From contig QFPO01000003.1 in the NCBI GenBank assembly GCA_003241385.1, forward strand, positions 372,001 through 436,000: a stretch of 64,000 nucleotides of DNA, in the 5' to 3' direction. The translations under genes were made by a program, and so were the position numbers. Below, one piece after another: positions 8,944-19,366 of the stretch (positions within the stretch are counted from its first letter, which is position 1; each line of letters starts with the position of its first letter). The notes below the pieces were generated by a model, which had not been told where the DNA came from, searched no databases, and saw only the letters and a program-made list of their open reading frames with translations. The stretch is from Rhodanobacter denitrificans. Its GTDB lineage: Bacteria; Pseudomonadota; Gammaproteobacteria; Xanthomonadales; Rhodanobacteraceae.

Positions 8944-8960
8944 CCCGCAGCGGACTCCCG

Positions 8961-9515
8961 ATGACCTTCCCCTCCGCCATCGCCACGCCCGGCCGCTGCC
9001 GCATCATGGGCATCGACCCGGGCAGCCAGCGCACCGGCATCGGCATCATCGAGGTCGACGAGGCGGGCCGCTCGCATCACGTGTTCCACACCGCCCTGGT
9101 CCTGCTCGGCAATGCGACGTTTCCGCTGCGGCTCAAGCAGATCTTCGACGAGATCGGCGCCCTGATCGAGGCGCACGGTCCGGTCGAGGTCGCGATCGAG
9201 CGCGTGTTCATGGCGCGCAATCCGGATTCGGCGCTCAAGCTCGGGCAGGCACGCGGCGCGGCGATCTGCGCGGTCGCCGCGCGCGAGCTGCCGATCGCCG
9301 AATACGCCGCGACCGAGGTCAAGCAGGCCGTGGTCGGCGGCGGCGGCGCCGACAAGACCCAGGTTCAGCACATGGTCGGCATCCTGCTCGGCCTGAGCGG
9401 ACGCCTGCAGGCCGATGCGGCCGACGCGCTCGCCGTGGCGCTCGCGCATGCGCATACGCGCGCCAGCGTGCAGCGCATCGGCATTCCCCGTACCGCCTGG
9501 AGGCGACGCCGATGA
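8961..9515 (+). CDS. ruvC: Crossover junction endodeoxyribonuclease RuvC
   Basis: A 184-residue Holliday junction resolvase. The catalytic acids are visible: the first Asp in IMGIDPGSQRTG, Glu in VEVAIERVF, and the two C-terminal Asp in ADAADALAVALAHAH. RuvC cuts junctions symmetrically in complex with RuvAB during recombination repair. The ATG at 8961 gives an extra ~11 residues over typical RuvC. The ATG at 9006 would begin at MGIDPGS and lose part of the first strand, so 8961 is preferred although no strong ribosome site is seen. It overlaps ruvA by four bases. Confidence 0.95.
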   Translation: MTFPSAIATPGRCRIMGIDPGSQRTGIGIIEVDEAGRSHHVFHTALVLLGNATFPLRLKQIFDEIGALIEAHGPVEVAIERVFMARNPDSALKLGQARGAAICAVAARELPIAEYAATEVKQAVVGGGGADKTQVQHMVGILLGLSGRLQADAADALAVALAHAHTRASVQRIGIPRTAWRRRR

Positions 9516-10102
9516 TCGGACGACTGCGCGGGACCCTCGTGTCGAAGCAGCCGCCGTGGCTGCTGATCGACGTCGCCGGCGTCGGCTACGAGCTCGAGGC
9601 GCCGATGTCGACGTTCTTCGATCTGCCGCCGGTCGGCAGCGAGGTCGTGCTGCGCACGCATTACGCGGTCAAGGAGGACGCGGTCGCGCTGTACGGCTTT
9701 CTCAGCGAAGGCGAGCGGGCCCTGTTCCGCAGCATCCAGAAGGTCAGCGGCATCGGCGCCAAGACCGCGCTGGCGGTGCTGTCGGGCGTGCCGGTCGACG
9801 CGTTCGCGCGGCTCGTGCAGAGCGGCGACGTCGCCGCGCTGACGCGCATTCCCGGCATCGGCAAGAAGACCGCCGAGCGCATCGTCGTCGAGCTGCGCGA
9901 CCGCGTCGACGGCCTCGGCAGCGCCGGCCCCGGCGGCACGGCGACCGCGGTCCCGGCCGATCCGGTCAGCGAGGCCAGCACCGCGCTGATCGCGCTCGGC
10001 TACAAGCCCGCCGAGGTGAGCCGTCTGATCAAGGACGCCGGCGCGCCGGGCGACGCCGCCGAGGACATCATCCGCAAGGCGCTCAAGGCCGCCCTGCGCT
10101 GA
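9512..10102 (+). CDS. ruvA: Holliday junction ATP-dependent DNA helicase subunit RuvA
   Basis: A 196-residue tetrameric junction-binding protein. Domain I is the OB fold (MIGRLRGTLVSKQPPWLLID). Domain II has two helix-hairpin-helix motifs, VSGIGAKTALAVLSG and IPGIGKKTAERIVVEL. Domain III (ALIALGYKPAEVSRLIK) contacts RuvB. It starts within the ruvC stop (ATGA), so the two are translationally coupled. The ruvB gene is not next: kup lies between them. Confidence 0.97.
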   Translation: MIGRLRGTLVSKQPPWLLIDVAGVGYELEAPMSTFFDLPPVGSEVVLRTHYAVKEDAVALYGFLSEGERALFRSIQKVSGIGAKTALAVLSGVPVDAFARLVQSGDVAALTRIPGIGKKTAERIVVELRDRVDGLGSAGPGGTATAVPADPVSEASTALIALGYKPAEVSRLIKDAGAPGDAAEDIIRKALKAALR

Positions 10103-10167
10103 GGCGCATACCGATATGAATTCGATCCGCCAGGGCACGCCGCTTGCATCGATCGGCAGGACCGTCC

Positions 10168-10186
10168 CGTCCGGCAGTGCCGGACG
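10168..10186 (+). promoter_or_regulatory. CGTCCGG/CCGGACG hairpin ahead of kup
   Basis: A perfect seven-base-pair stem CGTCCGG - CAGTG - CCGGACG in the 129-base ruvA-kup spacer. There is no T run, so it is not a standard terminator. It is the second of three related palindromes in this cluster. Confidence 0.5.
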
Positions 10187-10231
10187 TGCCGGCCCCGCCC
10201 GTTCGCCCTCCCCGCTCCGGAACCCGACCGC

Positions 10232-12109
10232 ATGAGCACCGATTCCAACCCGCAACGCCAGCGCCTGCTCGCCCTGTGCTTCGGCGCGCTCGGCGTCGTC
10301 TACGGCGACATCGGCACCAGCCCGCTGTACGCGTTCCGCGAGGCATTCGGCCAGCACGGCGTCGCGGTCGGGCGCGAGAACGTGCTCGGCGTGCTGTCGC
10401 TGATCTTCTGGTCGCTGATCCTGGTTGTCTCGGTCAAGTACGCGACCTTCATCCTGCGCGCCGACAACAAGGGCGAAGGCGGCATCATGGCGCTGATGGC
10501 GCTGGCCCAGCGCGGCGTCAACAGCAGCCGCATCCGCTGGATGCTGATGGTGATCGGCCTGTTCGGCGCGGCACTGTTCTTCGGCGACGGCGTCGTCACG
10601 CCGGCGATCTCGGTGCTGTCGGCGGTCGAGGGCATCGAGGTGCTGGCGCCGGCGCTGCACCGCTACGTGGTGCCGATCACCGTGCTGATCCTGCTCGGCC
10701 TGTTCGCGATCCAGCGCCACGGCACCAGCCGCGTCGGCCCGCTGTTCGCGCCGATCACGCTGGTGTGGTTCCTGACGCTCGGCACGCTCGGCGTGATCGG
10801 CATCACGCACGAGCCGCAGGTGCTCTCGGCGCTGAGTCCGCATCACGCGGTGGTGTTCTTCGCGCACAACGGCAAGTTCGCGATCTTCGCGATGGGCGCG
10901 GTCGTGCTGGCGATCACCGGCGCCGAGGCGCTGTACACCGACATGGGCCATTTCGGCAAGAAACCGATCCGGCTGGTCTGGTTCTTCCTCGTGCTGCCGT
11001 GCCTGATGCTGAACTACCTCGGCCAGGGCGCCCTGGTGCTGGCCGATCCGACCAAGGCGTCCAATCCGTTCTACCTGCTGGTGCCGGCGCCGCTGCTGAT
11101 CCCGATGATCGTGCTGGCGACGCTGGCGACGATCGTCGCTTCGCAGGCGGTGATCTCCGGCGCGTTCTCGATGGCGCGCCAGGCGATGCAGCTGGGCTAT
11201 CTGCCGCGGCTCAAGGTGCTGCACACCTCGCGCGAGACGATCGGCCAGATCTACCTGCCGTGGGTCAACCGCGTGCTGCTGGTGCTGACGATCGCCGCGG
11301 TGCTCGGTTTCCGCTCGTCGGAGAACCTGGTCGCGGCCTATGGCCTGGCCGTGGTCGGCACGATGTTCATGAACACGCTGCTGGTCGTCGTCGTCGCGCG
11401 CCGCATCTGGCGCTGGAGCCGCGTGGCGACCGCCGCGGCCGGCGTGCTGTTCGTCGGCATCGACCTGGTGCTGCTGGTCGCCGTCGCCGACAAGATCGAG
11501 TACGGCGGCTGGTTCCCGCTGGCGCTCGGCATCGGCGTGTTCACGATGATGGCGACCTGGCGGCGCGGCCGTCAGCTGGTGCTGGCGGCGATCCGGCAGA
11601 CCGGCATCGCGCTGCAGCCGTTCCTCGCCTCGATCGCGCTGCATCCGCCGCTGCGCGTGCACGGCACGGCGATCTTCCTGACCGCCAACCTCGACGGCGT
11701 GCCCAATGCACTGCTGCACAATCTCAAGCACAACAAGGTGCTGCACGAGCGCAACGTGGTGCTGACGGTCGAGATCCGCGACGAGCCGATCGTCGACGAC
11801 GAGGAGCGCGTCGCGGTCAAGCGCCTCAACGAGGATTTCGAGCTGGTCACGCTGCGCTTCGGCTTCGCCGAGGATCCGGACGTGCCGGCCGAGCTGGCGC
11901 GGATCCCGCTGTGCGGTGCGCCGCTGGACATGATGGACACGACGTTCTTCCTGAGCCGCGAGAGCATCGTGGCGACCGACCGTCCCGGCATGGTCGCCTG
12001 GCGCGACCGTCTGTTCGTGCTGATGCAGCGCAATGCGCTGCCGGCGACCGCGTTCTTCCGCATTCCCGGCAACCGCCTGATCGAGCTCGGCACCCAGGTC
12101 GAGATCTGA
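10232..12109 (+). CDS. kup: Low-affinity potassium uptake protein Kup (KUP/HAK/KT family)
   Basis: A 625-residue polytopic inner-membrane K+/H+ symporter of normal Kup length. The conserved N-terminus LGVVYGDIGTSPLYAFREAF is intact, as are DNKGEGGIMALMALA and GDGVVTPAISVLSAVEG. About 12 hydrophobic segments fill residues ~15-450, followed by a soluble C-terminal domain ending in RLIELGTQVEI. It lies between ruvA and ruvB, separated from each by roughly 100-130 bases carrying a hairpin. This insertion is also known from Xanthomonas-type genomes and helps place the organism. No functional link to recombination is implied. Confidence 0.95.
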   Translation: MSTDSNPQRQRLLALCFGALGVVYGDIGTSPLYAFREAFGQHGVAVGRENVLGVLSLIFWSLILVVSVKYATFILRADNKGEGGIMALMALAQRGVNSSRIRWMLMVIGLFGAALFFGDGVVTPAISVLSAVEGIEVLAPALHRYVVPITVLILLGLFAIQRHGTSRVGPLFAPITLVWFLTLGTLGVIGITHEPQVLSALSPHHAVVFFAHNGKFAIFAMGAVVLAITGAEALYTDMGHFGKKPIRLVWFFLVLPCLMLNYLGQGALVLADPTKASNPFYLLVPAPLLIPMIVLATLATIVASQAVISGAFSMARQAMQLGYLPRLKVLHTSRETIGQIYLPWVNRVLLVLTIAAVLGFRSSENLVAAYGLAVVGTMFMNTLLVVVVARRIWRWSRVATAAAGVLFVGIDLVLLVAVADKIEYGGWFPLALGIGVFTMMATWRRGRQLVLAAIRQTGIALQPFLASIALHPPLRVHGTAIFLTANLDGVPNALLHNLKHNKVLHERNVVLTVEIRDEPIVDDEERVAVKRLNEDFELVTLRFGFAEDPDVPAELARIPLCGAPLDMMDTTFFLSRESIVATDRPGMVAWRDRLFVLMQRNALPATAFFRIPGNRLIELGTQVEI

Positions 12110-12160
12110 ACGCGCCGGCCACAGCGCAATCGGGCCGCGATTGAGCGACAATCGTGCACG

Positions 12161-12180
12161 GGTCCGGCCGCGACCGGACC
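12161..12180 (+). promoter_or_regulatory. GGTCCGG/CCGGACC hairpin ahead of ruvB
   Basis: A perfect seven-base-pair stem GGTCCGG - CCGCGA - CCGGACC in the kup-ruvB spacer, 25 bases before the ruvB start, with no T run. It is the third related palindrome in this cluster. Confidence 0.5.
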
Positions 12181-12205
12181 TGCCTCTTCCCGTGCCCGAG
12201 ACGCC

Positions 12206-13244
<1,039 letters not shown>

Positions 13245-13252
<8 letters not shown>

Positions 13253-13666
13253 AGGCGAGATCAAACCGGTGTTCGCATGGCCGGTTCGCGTGTACTGGGA
13301 GGATACCGACGCCGGCGGCGTCGTCTATCATTCGAACTATCTGCGCTTCCTCGAGCGCGCCCGCAGCGAGTGGCTGAGGGCCGCCGGCATCGGCCAGCAT
13401 CAGCTCCAGCACGAGGCCGGCATCGTCTTCGTCGTGCACCGCATGGACTTGAAGTTCCGGCGGCCGGCGCGGCTGGACGACTTGCTGACCGCGACCGTCC
13501 GGACGCTCGAGGTGCGCGGCGTTCGCTTCAGCGTGGCCCAGCAGCTGCTGCGTGAACCGGACCGCGAACTGCTGGTCGAAGCCGAGGTCCACGTCGCCTG
13601 TCTCGACGCGGCCAGCTTCCGGCCGCACCCGATACCCGAGCACCTACTTTTGGAGATCGCCTCTCG

Positions 13667-13670
<4 letters not shown>
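13245..13670 (+). CDS. ybgC: Acyl-CoA thioester hydrolase YbgC of the Tol-Pal operon
   Basis: A 141-residue hotdog-fold thioesterase. The active-site segment VRVYWEDTDAGGVVYHSNYLRF carries the conserved Asp of the 4-hydroxybenzoyl-CoA thioesterase/YbgC family. In E. coli YbgC hydrolyses short acyl-CoAs and associates with phospholipid synthesis enzymes. It is the first gene of the tol-pal operon, overlapping ruvB by eight bases and tolQ by four. Confidence 0.94.
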
Positions 13671-14353
<683 letters not shown>

Positions 14354-14388
14354 CCCCGTCCCCGTCGCGAACGCGTTGGAAGCTCCCC

Positions 14389-14835
14389 ATGCAGACCCTC
14401 GGTAGAACCCGCAAGCGGCGCAAGCTCAAGGCCGAGATCAACGTCGTGCCGTACATCGACGTGACGCTCGTGCTGCTGATCATCTTCATGGTGACCGCGC
14501 CGCTGCTCAATCTCGGCGTGGACATCCAGCTGCCGCAGTCCAATGCGCGCGCGATCCAGAACGACAAGGAACCGATCCTGGTCACCGTCGACCAGAACGG
14601 CGGACTGTTCCTGACGCTCGGCAAGACGCCGCGCGAGGCGATCGAGGCCGAGGCGCTGGTCAACAAGGTTTCAGCCTTCGTTCGCCAGAATCCCGATATT
14701 CCGGTGTTGGTCGCCGGCGACGAGCGCGTGGATTACGGCCGCATCTATGCGGCGATGGTCCTGCTGCAGCAGGCCGGGGCAGCCAAGGTGGGTCTGATGA
14801 GTCAGCCGGGCGACGGCACGGTGCGCGCCCGCTGA
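14389..14835 (+). CDS. tolR: Tol-Pal system subunit TolR
   Basis: A 148-residue ExbD/TolR protein. A basic N-terminus (RKRRKLKAEINVVPYIDV) leads into a single membrane helix carrying the proton-relay Asp24 in PYIDVTLVLLIIFMV. The periplasmic domain follows from about residue 45. It partners TolQ. The ATG at 14389 is the first start that gives the conserved N-terminus. The stop overlaps the tolA ATG by one base. Confidence 0.96.
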   Translation: MQTLGRTRKRRKLKAEINVVPYIDVTLVLLIIFMVTAPLLNLGVDIQLPQSNARAIQNDKEPILVTVDQNGGLFLTLGKTPREAIEAEALVNKVSAFVRQNPDIPVLVAGDERVDYGRIYAAMVLLQQAGAAKVGLMSQPGDGTVRAR

Positions 14836-15779
14836 TGGAGAGCTCCGGCGACAAGCTGCGCGCCCTGCTGCTCGCGCTGGCCCTGCATCTGCTGTGCGCG
14901 CTGGCGCTGTTCGGAGGGCTTTGGTGGACGCAGGAAACTCGGCCCGTCGTGATGCCCGGTCCGGTGATCGAGGCCGTGCTGGTCGGCCCGACCGCCGCGC
15001 CGGCACCGAGCGGTACGCGCGCGCCGACGCCGCGGCCGGCGCAGCCCAAACCCGAGCCGCCGACGCCCGAGCCGCCCAAGCAGCCGCCCCCACAGCCGGA
15101 ATCACCGAAGCCCGAGCAGCCCAAGCCGGCCGAAGCCGCGCCGCCACCGCCGCCGCCCGATCGCCAGGACGTGATCGAGCGCGAGCGCATCGCCGCGCTG
15201 GCGCAGGAGAAGGCCGAGCAGGAGAAGAAGGAGCAGCAGGAGCGCGTGCGCCGCGAACAGATCCTGCTCGAGGAGCAGGAGCGCGAGCAGCAGCGCCAGC
15301 TCGAGGAGGTCCGCAAGAAGCGCGAGGCCGCCGAGAAGAAGCTGCGCGACGAACAGGCGCGCATGAAGAAGCTGGAGGCCGATCGCAAGGCCATGGCGCA
15401 GGCGGCCGAAGCCGAACGCGCCAAGGCCGCGCAGGCGGCCGCCGCCGAGGCCGAGCAGCGCGCGGCCCAGGCGCAGACCGGTGCCGGCGGGCAGGACAAC
15501 GACCTGGCGGCGCGCTACGCGGCGGCGATCCAGGTCGCCGTGACCTCGAGCTGGAACCGGCCCGACAGCGCGCAGGCCGGCCTGCGCTGCGCCCTGCAGA
15601 TCAAGCAGATCCCCGGCGGCGACGTGATCTCGGTACAGGTCGTCTCGCCGTGCAATGCCGACGCGCCGACCCGCGCCTCGATCGAGCAGGCCGTCATGCG
15701 CGCCGCGCCGCTGCCGTACCAGGGCTACGAAAACGTGTTCCAGCGCCAGATCACCTTCAATTTCAAGTACGACGGATGA
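14835..15779 (+). CDS. tolA: Cell envelope integrity protein TolA
   Basis: A 314-residue protein with the three-part TolA architecture. An N-terminal membrane anchor lies at about 9-30 (LLLALALHLLCALALFGGLWW). A Pro-rich then Glu/Lys/Arg/Ala-rich helical arm runs from about 50 to 215. A globular C-terminal domain has two cysteines (GLRCALQIKQIP and VVSPCNAD) and ends in QRQITFNFKYDG. TolA spans the periplasm and transmits TolQR energy to TolB-Pal. The arm is shorter than in E. coli. Confidence 0.94.
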   Translation: MESSGDKLRALLLALALHLLCALALFGGLWWTQETRPVVMPGPVIEAVLVGPTAAPAPSGTRAPTPRPAQPKPEPPTPEPPKQPPPQPESPKPEQPKPAEAAPPPPPPDRQDVIERERIAALAQEKAEQEKKEQQERVRREQILLEEQEREQQRQLEEVRKKREAAEKKLRDEQARMKKLEADRKAMAQAAEAERAKAAQAAAAEAEQRAAQAQTGAGGQDNDLAARYAAAIQVAVTSSWNRPDSAQAGLRCALQIKQIPGGDVISVQVVSPCNADAPTRASIEQAVMRAAPLPYQGYENVFQRQITFNFKYDG

Positions 15780-15789
15780 GGCACGCCCC

Positions 15790-17100
15790 ATGCACTACCG
15801 GATCCTGACCTGCCTGCTGGCGGTCCTCGCACTGATCGGCCATGCGTCGGGCCTGCATGCGCAGGGCCTGTCGATCGACATCACCAACGGCAATCCCTCG
15901 GCGCTGCCGATCGCGGTGGTGCCGTTCGCGTTCGAGGGCGGCGGACTGCCGCCGGAGACCGACGTCGCCGACGTGATCCGCGCCGATCTGGCGCGTTCGG
16001 GCAAGTTCCACACGCTGACCAAGTCCAACATCGTCGAATTCCCGGCGCGCGAGGCCGACGTCAAGTTCGCGACCTGGCGCCTGCTCAAGCAGGACTATCT
16101 GGTGATCGGCCGCATCGGCGACGGGGGCGACGGCGGTCTGCGCGTCGAGTTCGAGCTGTTCGACGTCGCCAAGCAGCAGCGCATGGCCGGCGTCGCGATC
16201 AGCGGCCAGCGCAGCCAGATGCGCGACGTGGCGCACCAGATCGCCGACCTGATCTACGAGAAGATCCTCGGCGTGCGCGGCGCGTTCTGGACGCGCATCG
16301 CCTACGTGACCGCGGTCGGCGTCAGCCCGAAGATCCAGTACCAGCTGATGGTCGCCGACTCCGACGGCTACAACCCGCAGGTGGTCGTGCGTTCCGGCGA
16401 ATCGCTGATGTCGCCGGCCTGGTCGCCGGATGGCCGCAAGCTGGCCTACGTCTCGTTCGAGAACGGCAATTCGGCGGTCTACATCCAGGACCTGACCACC
16501 GGCCAGCGTCAGCTGATCTCCTCGCAGCGCGGCATCAACAGCGGTCCGTCGTTCTCGCCGGACGGCAGCAAGCTGGCGCTGACGCTCTCCTTCGGCGGCA
16601 ACCCGGACATCTACGTGATCGACCTGGCGAGCCGCGCGCGCACCCAGCTCACGCGCCACTTCGCGATCGACACCGAGGCGGTCTGGGCGCCGGACGGCCG
16701 CAGCGTGTTCTTCACGTCCGACCGGTCCGGCAAACCGCAGATCTACCAGGTGTCCGCGAGCGGCGGCGACGCGACCCGCGTGACCTTCCAGGGCGCCTAC
16801 AACGCACGCGCCTCGGTATGCTGCGACGGCAAGTCGATCTCAATGGTGCAGGGCAGCGGAAACGTGTATCGTATTGCCGTTTTCGATCGCGCTACCAGCC
16901 AGTACAGCCAGATTTCGCCGGGCAACCAGGACGAATCGCCCAGCTTCGCCCCGAACGGAAGCATGGTCCTGTACGCTGCTGCGGAAGGCGCGCGCGGAGT
17001 TCTGTATGCCGTCTCTTCGGACGGCCGGGTCCGGCAGCGGCTGGTCCTGGCCGACGGCGACGTACGCGAACCCGCCTGGGGGCCTTATCGTCAGCGTTGA
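15790..17100 (+). CDS. tolB: Tol-Pal system beta-propeller protein TolB
   Basis: A 436-residue periplasmic protein. The signal peptide ends near AQG at residue 24-26. An N-terminal domain (IAVVPFAFEGG, then VIRADLARSGKF) is followed by a six-bladed propeller of WD40-like PD40 repeats, recognisable from repeated 'SPDGRKLAYVS', 'SPDGSKLALTLS' and 'APDGRSVFFTSD' units. TolB binds Pal and OmpA-like proteins and is contacted by TolA. The start lies ten bases after the tolA stop. Confidence 0.96.
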   Translation: MHYRILTCLLAVLALIGHASGLHAQGLSIDITNGNPSALPIAVVPFAFEGGGLPPETDVADVIRADLARSGKFHTLTKSNIVEFPAREADVKFATWRLLKQDYLVIGRIGDGGDGGLRVEFELFDVAKQQRMAGVAISGQRSQMRDVAHQIADLIYEKILGVRGAFWTRIAYVTAVGVSPKIQYQLMVADSDGYNPQVVVRSGESLMSPAWSPDGRKLAYVSFENGNSAVYIQDLTTGQRQLISSQRGINSGPSFSPDGSKLALTLSFGGNPDIYVIDLASRARTQLTRHFAIDTEAVWAPDGRSVFFTSDRSGKPQIYQVSASGGDATRVTFQGAYNARASVCCDGKSISMVQGSGNVYRIAVFDRATSQYSQISPGNQDESPSFAPNGSMVLYAAAEGARGVLYAVSSDGRVRQRLVLADGDVREPAWGPYRQR

Positions 17101-17200
17101 TCCAGCAAGATTTTAATAAGGTGTCGGCAGGTCGTTTCCGGGCCTGATCGATATTGCGTGGTGCCCACTGTCCCAAACCCGGAAAAATCAAGGAATCCAC

Positions 17201-17713
17201 ATGAAAACCGTAGTTCGTGTCATCGTCGCCGCCCTGCTGGTCGCCGGCATTGCGGCCTGCGCCAAGAAGACCACCACCAAGCCGGACGACACCCAGGTGC
17301 CGTCGACGCCGACCACGACCGCTCCGGCGGACACCTCGGGCCGCTATACGCGCGACAGCCTCGAGACCGACTCGTGCCTGCGCCAGCGCGTCGTGTACTT
17401 CGATTTCGATTCCAGCTCGATCAACCCGCAGTTCCAGGCGCAGATCGCGTGCCACGCCGCCTACCTCAGCCAGTTCCCGGATGCCCGCGTCACGCTCGAG
17501 GGCAACACCGACGAGCGCGGCTCGCGCGAGTACAACCTCGGCCTCGGCGAGCGCCGCGGCAATGCGGTGCAGAGCGCGCTCAGCGCGGCCGGCGCTTCGT
17601 CGAGCCAGCTGAATGTCGTCAGCTACGGTGAAGAGCGTCCGGTCGATCGCGGCCACGACGAGGCGGCCTGGTCGAAGAACCGCCGCGTCGAAATCGTCTA
17701 CACCGCCAAGTAA
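17201..17713 (+). CDS. pal: Peptidoglycan-associated lipoprotein Pal
   Basis: A 170-residue outer-membrane lipoprotein. The signal peptide ends in a lipobox GIAAC with Cys20 as the lipidated residue. A Thr/Pro-rich linker leads to an OmpA-like peptidoglycan-binding domain with VYFDFDSSSI, the conserved GNTDERGSREYNLGLGERR segment and a final NRRVEIVY. Pal tethers the outer membrane to the wall and is recycled by TolB. The 100-base tolB-pal spacer has the low-GC stretch ATTTTAATAAGG and may hold a secondary promoter or RNA-processing site. Confidence 0.97.
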   Translation: MKTVVRVIVAALLVAGIAACAKKTTTKPDDTQVPSTPTTTAPADTSGRYTRDSLETDSCLRQRVVYFDFDSSSINPQFQAQIACHAAYLSQFPDARVTLEGNTDERGSREYNLGLGERRGNAVQSALSAAGASSSQLNVVSYGEERPVDRGHDEAAWSKNRRVEIVYTAK

Positions 17714-17718
17714 GACCG

Positions 17719-18609
17719 ATGCAGGCCGCTCAGCGACGTCTGAAGCAGCTCGGAGCGGCGACCCTCGCGGTCGCCGCTCTGCTCGCCGTTCCCGCCCAGG
17801 CGCAGCGCCTGTCGCTGGCCGAGCGCGTCGCCGCGCTGGAGGCCAAGAGCGGCTCGGGCAATGCCCAGAGCGGCATCGAGCTGGTCAACCAGAACCAGCA
17901 GCTGCAGAACCAGATCCAGCAGCTGCAGGGCCAGATCGAGGAGCTGCAGAACCAGGTCGAGCAGCTCAAGAAGAACAACCGCGACCAGTACATCGATCTG
18001 GATTCGCGCCTCGGCCGCCTCGAGGGCGGCGCACCCGCGGGCGCTCCGGCCGCAGCCGGTGCCGCGACCAACAACAATCAGCTCGACGACATCCAGCTCG
18101 GCGGAGCGACGCCGGGCGCCACAGCCGCGACCGGCAACACGCCGGCTCCGAGCGCGCCGGCCGCCGTCGAGGTCGATCCCACCGTGGCCGCCGCACCCGC
18201 GGTCGACCCGGCCGATCCGGCCGCCGAGAGCGCTGCCTACGACGCGGCGTTCTCCGCGCTCAAAAGCGGCGGCTACGCCGAGGCCGAACGCCGTTTTCTC
18301 GACTTCATCGCGCAGTACCCGAACAGCCCGCTGGTCGGCAATGCCTACTTCTGGCTCGGCCGCGCGTACTTCGTGACCCAGGACTACGCGCGCGCGCTGG
18401 ACGCGTTCCAGATCCTCGTCTCGCGCTATCCGAACAATCCGAAAGCGGCCGACGGCCTGCTCAACGTCGGCAACAGCCAGTACGAACTCAAGCAGCTGTC
18501 CGAGGCCGAGACCACGCTCAACCAGGTCATCGAGCGCTACCCGAACACCGAGGCCGCGCGCCAGGCGACCGCGCGACTGCGCGCGATCACGCTCGACCGC
18601 GGCCGCTGA
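17719..18609 (+). CDS. cpoB: Cell division coordinator CpoB (YbgF)
   Basis: A 296-residue periplasmic protein. A signal peptide is cleaved near residue 28 (PAQA-QRL). A Gln/Asn-rich trimeric coiled coil follows at about 30-95 (repeated QLQNQIQQLQ), then an Ala/Pro linker, then three TPR units from about 170 (YDAAFSALKSGGYAEAERRF; GNAYFWLGRAYF; PKAADGLLNVGNSQYELK). CpoB couples Tol energy to PBP1b during division in E. coli, and a PBP1b gene lies in this window at 49230. It is the last gene of the tol-pal operon, five bases after pal. Confidence 0.94.
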   Translation: MQAAQRRLKQLGAATLAVAALLAVPAQAQRLSLAERVAALEAKSGSGNAQSGIELVNQNQQLQNQIQQLQGQIEELQNQVEQLKKNNRDQYIDLDSRLGRLEGGAPAGAPAAAGAATNNNQLDDIQLGGATPGATAATGNTPAPSAPAAVEVDPTVAAAPAVDPADPAAESAAYDAAFSALKSGGYAEAERRFLDFIAQYPNSPLVGNAYFWLGRAYFVTQDYARALDAFQILVSRYPNNPKAADGLLNVGNSQYELKQLSEAETTLNQVIERYPNTEAARQATARLRAITLDRGR

Positions 18610-18649
18610 CCGGCCGATCGCCCGCCGGCGACCGGCCGTCGCTTCGCCC

Positions 18650-19366
18650 GTGATGCTTCCTGCCCCGATCCGGCTCGACGCCGAGCCGCATGCCATCGAC
18701 ACGGCCCCGGCGCCGCGCGTTCGCGGCGAGCGCCTGCGGCTGACCGAGATTTTCCTGTCGGTCCAGGGCGAGGCCGACGCGGCCGGCTGGCCGACCGTCT
18801 TCGTGCGCCTGACCGGCTGCCCGCTGCGCTGCACCTGGTGCGATACCGCCTATGCATTCCACGGCGGCCAGTGGTGGACGATCGAATCGATCCTCGCCGA
18901 GGTCGCACGGCACGGCGCCCGCCACGTCTGCGTGACCGGCGGCGAGCCGCTCGCCCAGAAGCGCTGCCTGATCCTGCTGCGGCGCCTCTGCGACGCCGGC
19001 TACGAGGTCTCGCTCGAAACCTCCGGCGCGATCGACGTCGGGCCGGTCGACCCGCGCGTGCGCAAGGTCGTCGATCTCAAGGCGCCCGGCTCCGGCGAGC
19101 TCGAGCGCAATCGCTGGGACAATCTCACGCACCTCGCGCCGCACGACCAGGTCAAGTTCGTGCTCGCCGATCGCGCCGACTATGAATGGGCGCGCGAGAC
19201 GGTGCGGCGGTATGCGCTCGCCGCGCGCTGCATGGTGCTGTTCTCGCCGGTGCACGGCTCGCTCGCGCCGCGCGACCTCGCCGAGTGGATTCTCGCCGAC
19301 GGCCTGCCGGTGCGCTTTCAACTGCAGCTGCACAAGCTCCTCTGGGGCGAGGAGTCCGGACGATGA
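18650..19366 (+). CDS. queE: 7-carboxy-7-deazaguanine synthase QueE
   Basis: A 238-residue radical SAM enzyme that converts carboxytetrahydropterin to 7-carboxy-7-deazaguanine in queuosine synthesis. The iron-sulfur motif is GCPLRCTWCDTAYAF (CxxxCxxC), preceded by EIFLSVQGE and followed by VCVTGGEPL. The family's small size and the adjacent queC support the call. The N-terminal ~20 residues are variable, so an internal start cannot be ruled out. It overlaps queC by four bases. Confidence 0.95.
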   Translation: MMLPAPIRLDAEPHAIDTAPAPRVRGERLRLTEIFLSVQGEADAAGWPTVFVRLTGCPLRCTWCDTAYAFHGGQWWTIESILAEVARHGARHVCVTGGEPLAQKRCLILLRRLCDAGYEVSLETSGAIDVGPVDPRVRKVVDLKAPGSGELERNRWDNLTHLAPHDQVKFVLADRADYEWARETVRRYALAARCMVLFSPVHGSLAPRDLAEWILADGLPVRFQLQLHKLLWGEESGR

